From Planctomycetaceae bacterium (lineage in GTDB: Bacteria > Planctomycetota > Planctomycetia > Planctomycetales > Planctomycetaceae), in contig JAKFWA010000025.1 of assembly GCA_021732995.1 (NCBI GenBank), positions 62,001-126,000 of the forward strand: a DNA stretch of 64,000 nucleotides, written 5' to 3'. A program made the position numbers and the translations under genes. The notes under the pieces are model-generated. The model made no database searches and was not told where the DNA came from. It was given only the letters and a program-made list of their open reading frames with translations. Of the stretch, positions 58,729-64,000 are shown piece after piece (position 1 is the stretch's first letter; the number at the start of each line of letters is the position of its first letter).

Positions 58729-60983
58729 GTGGATACCTCGGCAGCAAAGAGGCTTGCTGGAAGCGGATCGCGCATGAGATCCCCGAATGCGACGTTCTCA
58801 TTTCGCCGTTCGCGGGGCAGTGTGCGTTGACCCGGCTGATGAACCCGCCCAGGCTGCGAGTGGTTGCCGATCGTGACCCCGACGTTATCGATTGGTGGCA
58901 CTCGAATGAGCCCGGTGTTATGGCTCTTCAGCGGAATGCGACTGCCTGGCTCGAAGAGCTGGCTCTGAATGTCTTCAGCCAGGTCGTTCAGTCGTGCCCG
59001 ACGCGCGAGAACTTCGAACAGCACGCCGGTCGCTTCGCCAAGTGGATGGGTTTAGCCAAAGGTGAACTCGGTGGTCTCAACGATGATGGTCGCGTGCTGC
59101 TGAAGGTCGATGGCCAGTGGGTTCAGCCGTTGCCGCTCACGACGTTGCCGCGTGAACGCATCCGTGAATTGCTTGAGCTGGCGACGCCACAAATGGCGGC
59201 GTGGCCGGCTCAGAGGCGAACTGCTGCAGCGTCGCCAGATTGGGCGGCGCTGCCGACGGTTGTTGATTGGCCGCAGTGGTGGGACAAGGTTGTCATCTAC
59301 CTTGATCCGCCGTACCTCTTGAGCACTCGCTCGCATGAAGGTTCGGTCTATCCATGCGACATGACCGACGCCGATCACGTGCGTCTGTTGCGGGCGCTCC
59401 GCTGGTTGCCGTGCTGCGTCGTGATCTCCGGCTATGCCTCGCCGCTTTATGAAAAGCATCTCAATGGCTGGCGACGGATTGAGTTCCCGGTGATGTCTCG
59501 CGGCGGACCAAAGACCGAAGTGCTGTGGACCAACGGGCCAATTCCGACGCTTCATCAAGACAAAAGCCAGTTGGGTACAAACCGGCGGGAACGCGAGAAG
59601 TACGCTCGCCGAGATCGTCGCTTATCCGCGAAGTTCGAACGGTTGCCATTGGGCGAACGGCTCAGATTGTTCCACGCGGTGCGGAGTACTCTGCCGCCGG
59701 AACTGGCGGCAGCGGCCGTTCTGGAGTTGCCTCGAGATCCCGCCGCTGAAACCGGCGGCGTGCGATCGCAATGCCCGGGAATCGTCGCCGGAGCTGGCGG
59801 CGCGAGATCTCACCTCGAGGTAGCGTCGCCAGAAATGGCGGCAGCCGCGGGCGCCGCCACAAACGGCGTCGCTCGAGCCTGCAGGACTCGGCAGCCGTTG
59901 TTAGCCGTCGACGGGTCACGTGAATTCTCGAGCGCGAGCGGCGGGAGCTCGGTCACGCGTGACTCCTCGATGAGTGACCGCACCAGGTGGGGCCACGCCG
60001 GCAACGTCACACGTGACTCTGCGATCGGCGAACGAGCAAGGGCCCGCCACGCGGGAGCAGGCGGCGTGCTGTCGCTCTATACCGGGCTGGGACTCTTGGA
60101 CCGGGCGTTCGAAGAGCGAGGCTTCACAGTCGATTCCGCAGGCGACTTACAGTTTGGCAAGCCGATCCAGAGTTATCGCGGGCGGTTGCATTCGCACGAG
60201 GGCATCATCGCGGGACCGCCGTGTCAGACCTGGTCGAGTGCTGACCCGCTTCGAACACCGAAGAGCCAGGTGGATTTCTCGGCGACATCAACGCATGAAG
60301 GAGTCGTCACGTTGCGGGAGCTGCTGCGCGTGATCGACGAAGTTCAGCCGCTGTGGTTTCTTGTGGAGTGCGTGCCTGGCGTCCCCGATCTGGTAGCCGG
60401 CGGGTACCACGTTCAGCGGTTCAATCTGACCGATGTGGAATGCGGCGGGACTCAACGGCGGTTGCGATCGATTCAGTTTGGCTCGCGTGAATTCTCGAGC
60501 GCGACCGAGGGCGGCCGCGTCACGCGTGACGTCGCAGCGGCGTGTGACGCGGCAGCCATTCACACGCCGCGTGACTCGACGGCAACAATTATCCGCCCCG
60601 CACGTCTCACCGGATGTGTGCCCACCGAACCGGCTGTCCTGGCAAGTCGTTGCCGCGCAGACGAAGCCGCGTTTGAGCGACGTTGCCGCACCATGGGTCT
60701 CGAGCAAATTCCGGATCTTTCTGCCTTCACCAAGGCCACGCGGTTTCGTTTGGTGGGCAACGGAGTGCCTTTGACGATGGGGCGTGTCCTGGCACGTGCC
60801 GTTTGCGAACGGGGGCCCGTCACGGATTCAGACTGTGTCTGCGGATGCGGTCAGATCCGACAACCGGGGTCTCAATACTCAGCGGCTTCGAACGCGGGCT
60901 GCCGTAAGCGCGTCAACCGCCGGAAGTCCGAGCGGTACTTCGTTGGTCGACCGTCGCCAGATCTGGCGGCGGCACATGGTTGA
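58725..60983 (+). CDS. Fused DNA N6-adenine and C5-cytosine methyltransferase
   Basis: The protein has 752 residues. Residues 1 to about 290 are a Dam/D12-type m6A methyltransferase: YLGSKEACWKRIAHEIPECD, LISPFAGQCALT, and YLDPPYLL (motif DPPY). About residues 325-445 form an Ala/Ser/Arg-rich linker. About 448-690 are a C5-cytosine methyltransferase: SLYTGLGLLDRAFEERGF, GPPCQTWSSA with the catalytic Cys, FLVECVPGV, TQRRLR, and VGNGVPLTMGRVLARAV. A C-terminal short zinc-finger-like segment (CVCGCGQ, then GCRKRVNRRK) follows. Both catalytic sites look intact. Two methylation activities in one chain would protect element DNA from host restriction. Confidence 0.85.
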   Translation: MSGYLGSKEACWKRIAHEIPECDVLISPFAGQCALTRLMNPPRLRVVADRDPDVIDWWHSNEPGVMALQRNATAWLEELALNVFSQVVQSCPTRENFEQHAGRFAKWMGLAKGELGGLNDDGRVLLKVDGQWVQPLPLTTLPRERIRELLELATPQMAAWPAQRRTAAASPDWAALPTVVDWPQWWDKVVIYLDPPYLLSTRSHEGSVYPCDMTDADHVRLLRALRWLPCCVVISGYASPLYEKHLNGWRRIEFPVMSRGGPKTEVLWTNGPIPTLHQDKSQLGTNRREREKYARRDRRLSAKFERLPLGERLRLFHAVRSTLPPELAAAAVLELPRDPAAETGGVRSQCPGIVAGAGGARSHLEVASPEMAAAAGAATNGVARACRTRQPLLAVDGSREFSSASGGSSVTRDSSMSDRTRWGHAGNVTRDSAIGERARARHAGAGGVLSLYTGLGLLDRAFEERGFTVDSAGDLQFGKPIQSYRGRLHSHEGIIAGPPCQTWSSADPLRTPKSQVDFSATSTHEGVVTLRELLRVIDEVQPLWFLVECVPGVPDLVAGGYHVQRFNLTDVECGGTQRRLRSIQFGSREFSSATEGGRVTRDVAAACDAAAIHTPRDSTATIIRPARLTGCVPTEPAVLASRCRADEAAFERRCRTMGLEQIPDLSAFTKATRFRLVGNGVPLTMGRVLARAVCERGPVTDSDCVCGCGQIRQPGSQYSAASNAGCRKRVNRRKSERYFVGRPSPDLAAAHG
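59713..60045. repeat. Dense array of six-base palindromes in the methyltransferase linker
   Basis: By eye I count about 20 perfect six-base palindromes in about 333 bases (CGGCCG, CTCGAG four times, CGATCG twice, CCCGGG, AGATCT, CCGCGG, GGCGCC, CTGCAG, GTCGAC, CACGTG twice, GAATTC, GAGCTC, ACGCGT, GCCGGC and GGGCCC). About five are expected by chance. Several sit inside longer palindromes, such as TGCGATCGCA at 59761-59770 and GTCACGCGTGAC at 59952-59963. Confidence 0.75.
59921..60530. repeat. Direct repeat module: GAATTC/CTCGAG block then GTCACGCGTGAC
   Basis: TGAATTCTCGAGCGCGA occurs at 59921-59937 and 60488-60504. In each case GTCACGCGTGAC follows (59952-59963 and 60519-60530). The protein repeat is GSREFSSA, then SSVTRD and GRVTRD. 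The first copy is in the linker, the second between C5 motifs VIII and X, where the target-recognition region lies. The coordinates span both copies. Confidence 0.7.
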
Positions 60984-61010
60984 ACAGAAGCCCGCAAAGG
61001 ACGCGAAGAA

Positions 61011-61307
61011 ATGTCTTTTATGTCAGTTCAATGGATGTGGAATCCCAGCGAGTCGACCAACGACTACGGATCTCCAGTGACGATCGACCGCTGCCGCCAA
61101 CTCGACGGGACCATTAAGTATGCGGTCAGACAAAGCGGCGCGTGCCTCAGTCGCAAGGGTGAATGGGAGTTCGAGCCCATCCCATCCAGTCGCACAGACG
61201 AGTTCTTCAAGTCGTTCCGGTTCGACACCTGGCAAGACGCCGCCAACGCCATCTTGAACCACTGCAAACCGCAGGGCCGGTTTCATCAGCAGGGCGCAAA
61301 GCGATGA
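61011..61307 (+). CDS. Hypothetical protein in the element
   Basis: The protein has 98 residues. A short aromatic start (FMSVQWMWNPSESTNDYG) is followed by a beta-rich body (TIDRCRQLDGTIKYAVRQSG, FEPIPSSRTDEFFKSFR). The second ATG, three codons later, is an alternative start. Its stop overlaps the next start (ATGA). No family recognised. Confidence 0.6.
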   Translation: MSFMSVQWMWNPSESTNDYGSPVTIDRCRQLDGTIKYAVRQSGACLSRKGEWEFEPIPSSRTDEFFKSFRFDTWQDAANAILNHCKPQGRFHQQGAKR

Positions 61308-61588
61308 AGCGACTCTTCTGTTGGTTGTTCGGGCATCGGATCGAAGTGCCTACCTACGGCGTTGAGCAATGCCAGCGGTGCTGGGCGGATCGGATCTACG
61401 GCGAAACGCCGTTCAGCGCCTTAGAGGTCCTGGGCATTGTTCGCTGTTGCTGGCGCGCCTTCAAGTTCTGGGCCTTGGGACTCTGGCCGTGGGCGAAGTG
61501 CTGCAACTGCGGTAGGCGATACCTGTGGCGTGAGGGTGACGGTCCAGCTTGCTCAGGCGAGTGTGACGAGCAACAAGTCCCTTTCTGA
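61304..61588 (+). CDS. Cys-rich small protein, possibly membrane-associated
   Basis: The protein has 94 residues with nine or more cysteines in pairs: QCQRCWADRI, CCWRAFKF, CCNCGRRY, CSGEC. The middle is aromatic and Leu-rich (LEVLGIVRCCWRAFKFWALG). The Cys pairs would fit two small zinc sites. It overlaps the previous gene by ATGA. No family recognised; it adds to the set of Cys-pair proteins in the element. Confidence 0.6.
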   Translation: MKRLFCWLFGHRIEVPTYGVEQCQRCWADRIYGETPFSALEVLGIVRCCWRAFKFWALGLWPWAKCCNCGRRYLWREGDGPACSGECDEQQVPF

Positions 61589-61666
61589 TCGCCGCTCAGG
61601 TGGAAATTTCCGGCGGCTGGTGGTTTGATTTGTTGACGTATGCATCGGCCTCACGGAGATCAGACT

Positions 61667-61897
61667 ATGGAATCCCGGAAGGTGAAGAGAATGGAACTCA
61701 TCGGCAAGCCTTTGTTACTTCAGGCCGAATGGGACAAACGCCGAGAGGCTGGCTATCCCACCATTGGCGACACCAAACGGCGTTTGATCGACCTCTACGA
61801 GAAGTCGCGTGTCGTCGGCAAAGTACTGAAGTCGTCGATTGCTATTCCGAGCCAGGATGCCATCCGGCTGGTTGAAGAGACGCGCAATCGTCGTTGA
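61667..61897 (+). CDS. Small hypothetical protein
   Basis: The protein has 76 residues, basic, with two short helical stretches (LLLQAEWDKRREAGYPTIGD, LIDLYEKSRVVGKVLKSS). GGAG lies nine bases before the ATG at 61667; other ATGs lie 27 bases upstream and 24 bases downstream. Possibly a small regulator. It is convergent with the minus-strand genes to the right. Confidence 0.5.
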   Translation: MESRKVKRMELIGKPLLLQAEWDKRREAGYPTIGDTKRRLIDLYEKSRVVGKVLKSSIAIPSQDAIRLVEETRNRR

Positions 61898-61969
61898 CGT
61901 CACGCGGCTTTGTCGTCGAGCTGGGGGGTGATGGGCTCGCGGTAGGGAGTCGCGGTACCTCGCCGCCAT

Positions 61970-62227
61970 TTATGGCGGCGGAGCCTGGTAGCCACCGAGC
62001 ACGGCATTGATCCAGTCCCAGCCGCGTTCCTGGCATGGGGGGCACGGCTGCGGGTTTATCGCTTTATCGGAAGTCGATAATTCGCCGCCGTGGCCGGGGC
62101 AGAGCAGCGGAGCCAGGCCTGTGAGTTCGCAGCGGCCATCGGGACGAAGCGGGCAGCTCGATTCGGGCAGAATTACTGAATTACGTAATTCGGTAATTTG
62201 CCCCGAAGAGCTTGAGCGGTCGGGCAT
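61970..62227 (-). CDS. Small Cys-containing hypothetical protein downstream of the large minus-strand gene
   Basis: The protein has 85 residues, starting two bases after the stop of the 62230 gene on the same strand, which suggests translational coupling. It contains Cys pairs (CPLRPDGRCELTG, CPGHGG, CPPCQERG) that could bind zinc. A 46-base near-palindrome lies inside its coding region, encoding QITELRNSVIL, and its end is formed by a GCCGCCA-type repeat. No strong ribosome site. The call depends mainly on position and Cys pattern. Confidence 0.45.
   Translation of the reverse strand: MPDRSSSSGQITELRNSVILPESSCPLRPDGRCELTGLAPLLCPGHGGELSTSDKAINPQPCPPCQERGWDWINAVLGGYQAPPP
62162..62207. repeat. 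AT-rich near-perfect palindrome
   Basis: The core AATTACTGAATTACGTAATT (62171-62190) and the next eight bases form a 28-base palindrome with one mismatched pair, flanked by TTCGGG and CCCGAA arms. It is strikingly AT-rich among GC-rich DNA. Confidence 0.7.
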
Positions 62228-62229
62228 CG

Positions 62230-64000
62230 TTACGGAGTCGGGTTGTGCAGCCATACTTTGAGGTCCTGCCATCCGCCGCCTCGGTAGGCGCAGAGGCCGA
62301 GGCGTAACGAGGTCAATGGGGGTGGGGCGAAGAAGACTCCGGCATTATCGCTGACGGCCAGGCTGGGCGTGATCAGTCTGCCGTTGATCCAGCTCCGCAC
62401 GGTCCAGCGCCAGACGTTGATCGTGTCGGTCAGGTTGTCGAACGTGTAATTGTTGGGCTGAGTCACAATCGCCAGGTCGACCGTCAACGTCACTCGATCG
62501 CCGTCGTTCGGGGCGACCAGCACGCAACTGAGTTGCCGCGCATCGAAGGTACCTTCGCCCGCGAGCTGCCAACTGATCGGGCTGGGCAGGTTCGGTTCTT
62601 CATCGGTGTCGTAATCCCATTCGAACGGCCACGATGTGTATTGAGGCACTTCAAGAACCTGACCGCCAAACGGATGCACGGGGCCGGTGGCGAGCCAACC
62701 GTAGCGCGGCTGCGTTCCGCCGCCGCCCAGCGCGTCATCAAGCCGACCGGCGTTTTCGTGACGCAACATCCAGCGGAAGAGGCCACCGACGAAAATCCCG
62801 TTGGTTTGATCCCGGTACTCGCCCGGATCGGGATCGCCGGGCAGTGCGAATCGACGGTCGGCATCGCGGACGCGGCGGTGCGTCCATTCGATCGTGAGCC
62901 GTGCCCCGTGCTGCCAGTCAGACCGCGCGATCGGCAACGTTGTCGACAGAGTGCCGCCGTTGTACTCGCCGCCGAAGAGACTCTCGACAAAGGTCGCTCC
63001 GTCGCGGTTTGACCAGGTGGCGGGGCCGGACGCCTCAGAACCGTGGAAAGCGTCATCGTCGAAATAGAGGCCGTTCGGAAACCATCCAGCGGGCAACGTG
63101 TCGAGCGGTTCGTTGATCTCCAGAGTGCCCAGCGGCTCCGGGGGCGAAGTGCCGCCGGTATAGGGCTCCGCACCGTGCGCCAACAGCGTGCCACAGATCG
63201 GGCCGAGTTGTCCGAGCACAGACCAGGAGCCCGCCGCGCCGTGACTAGCACTCGGCATCTCCCAGGGACACGACGTCAGGCCGATACACCAGCCGAAGCG
63301 TGTGATGGGATGCGACGACTGCCCGAGGTTGAAATCGGGACGCTGGTCGCGATCGAACGTGCCATCGGCCAACACCCTTCCGAACCAGTCCTGCGAGAGC
63401 ACGCCCGATCCGCCGACGACGTCTTCCGTGGGTGACGAGAGATCACTCTGAAACGCTCGACGAGTCGCGCGGCAAGGCTCGTGCAACGAATCCGCTCCAC
63501 CGCCACCGGCACCCATCCAGCAGCAGGGATTCGGCACCAGGAGATCGGTCTGGATGAGTCGCTGCGACACGAAGATTTGGCCCGCCTGTTCGACGACAGC
63601 GCCGGCAACGAGCCACGGGCCGGAACGCTCAGGAATCGGGGTCAGTATTTCTTCGATCGGCCAGCCACTGACGCGTGCGATCTTGAGCTGTGTGCCCGCT
63701 TGCCAGGAGTTGATCGCACCGACAATACGCGGATCGATGTTGGCGGGCTGGTCAAACCACACGATGACGAGCGCCGTCCAGAGCGGTTGCGCACTGGTGA
63801 CGTCGAGTGTCAGCGGATACCGCCCGACCGGGCTGTAGCCCAGGCCGTGCGTCAGCGTGGCACCCGCCGTCAGCAGATCCAAGTTGAACATGCCGCTGGT
63901 GATCCGAGCCTGACGGCGCGAGCCGACCGAGGAATGCGGCGGTATGAAGTCGGTGCCGTCGCAGTCGGTTCCCGGCTCCGTTGCCCCGCCGCCGGGGCAA
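62230..64000 (-). CDS. Large hypothetical protein, 5' end outside window
   Basis: The frame is open from the right edge to the stop at 62230, giving at least 590 residues; an internal ATG at 63891 is not likely to be the true start, because the frame reads as normal protein above it (DCDGTDFIPPHSSVG). It has many Trp and Gly residues (NGIFVGGLFRWMLRHENAGR) and a beta-rich C-terminus (RVTLTVDLAIVTQPNNYTFD, GGGWQDLKVWLHNP). It resembles a large structural or tail-like protein of a phage more than an enzyme, but no family is recognised. Confidence 0.65.
   Translation of the reverse strand, partial: CPGGGATEPGTDCDGTDFIPPHSSVGSRRQARITSGMFNLDLLTAGATLTHGLGYSPVGRYPLTLDVTSAQPLWTALVIVWFDQPANIDPRIVGAINSWQAGTQLKIARVSGWPIEEILTPIPERSGPWLVAGAVVEQAGQIFVSQRLIQTDLLVPNPCCWMGAGGGGADSLHEPCRATRRAFQSDLSSPTEDVVGGSGVLSQDWFGRVLADGTFDRDQRPDFNLGQSSHPITRFGWCIGLTSCPWEMPSASHGAAGSWSVLGQLGPICGTLLAHGAEPYTGGTSPPEPLGTLEINEPLDTLPAGWFPNGLYFDDDAFHGSEASGPATWSNRDGATFVESLFGGEYNGGTLSTTLPIARSDWQHGARLTIEWTHRRVRDADRRFALPGDPDPGEYRDQTNGIFVGGLFRWMLRHENAGRLDDALGGGGTQPRYGWLATGPVHPFGGQVLEVPQYTSWPFEWDYDTDEEPNLPSPISWQLAGEGTFDARQLSCVLVAPNDGDRVTLTVDLAIVTQPNNYTFDNLTDTINVWRWTVRSWINGRLITPSLAVSDNAGVFFAPPPLTSLRLGLCAYRGGGWQDLKVWLHNPTP

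Larger units (their letters stand above)
45354..64000. mobile_element. Probable integrated phage or integrative element (right end outside window)
   Basis: It begins directly after tRNA-Lys. It contains a tyrosine recombinase, an XRE regulator, a second csrA, a phage-type metallopeptidase, a 5'-3' exonuclease, DNA methyltransferases and many short genes with ATGA/GTGA overlaps. The left limit is inferred from the tRNA and the change in gene style. The right att copy of the tRNA 3' end is not in the window. Confidence 0.7.

Noticed and set aside
59713-60045. Vector or cloning contamination as an explanation for the palindrome array
   Set aside because: The array is inside one continuous open frame, encodes peptide repeats that recur in the same protein, and is joined smoothly to both methyltransferase domains. 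This does not look like a vector polylinker.
62230-63891. ATG at 63891 as the true start of the large minus-strand gene
   Set aside because: The frame continues as protein-like sequence to the window edge, so the gene is only partly seen.

Overview
The window reads as a piece of a planctomycete chromosome (Planctomycetaceae or a close relative). The markers are a DUF1501 protein, GH10-like and PQQ beta-propeller secreted proteins, an esterase/SMP-30 fusion, zinc-ribbon/TPR proteins with a membrane segment, a TPR protein ending in two RNA polymerase alpha-CTD-like modules, and many isolated genes on both strands separated by palindromic intergenic elements. All calls come from reading the sequence; no database search was run.

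Positions 1 to about 45,350 are chromosomal backbone. Housekeeping genes are purC (726-1613), hemC and leuB (18551-20577, probably one transcript), rpsR (28271-28555), ribE (31071-31676), glmS (39540-41402), pgi (42932-44332), csrA (44619-44828) and tRNA-Lys(CUU) (45281-45353). Mixed with these are secreted or membrane proteins, a DEAD-box helicase with a Gly/Arg-rich tail, a TadG-like VWA protein, a sigma-54-type AAA+ regulator and a MoaD/ThiS-like protein. Between 21.3 and 26.7 kb lies an array of seven small pilin-like paralogs. They share an N-terminal signal-anchor helix, and most share a Cys/Asp-rich C-terminal motif. They are separated by long non-coding leaders with hairpins and terminators.

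From just after tRNA-Lys to the right end (about 45.4-64.0 kb) the character changes. Genes are short, mostly on the plus strand, packed with ATGA/GTGA/TGATG overlaps, and mostly of unknown function. The set includes an XRE repressor-like gene, a tyrosine recombinase, a second csrA, a phage-type metallopeptidase, a 5'-3' exonuclease, an ASCH-like protein, a winged-helix replication-like protein, a GNAT protein, several zinc-ribbon proteins and a 752-residue protein joining an N6-adenine and a C5-cytosine DNA methyltransferase. A large minus-strand protein of unknown function runs off the right edge. I interpret this as an integrated phage or integrative element that used tRNA-Lys as its attachment site. 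Its right end lies outside the window.

The most unusual signals are these. (1) The methyltransferase fusion gene has a linker packed with six-base palindromes, like a natural polylinker, built partly from repeated modules that also appear at the target-recognition position of the C5 domain. (2) The pilin-like array. (3) A 59-nt tRNA-like sequence just upstream of the element-borne csrA. (4) A leader with an AAGGA core repeated before three element genes. (5) A long open frame in which a small gene runs without a stop into the exonuclease frame while another gene lies across it in a different frame.
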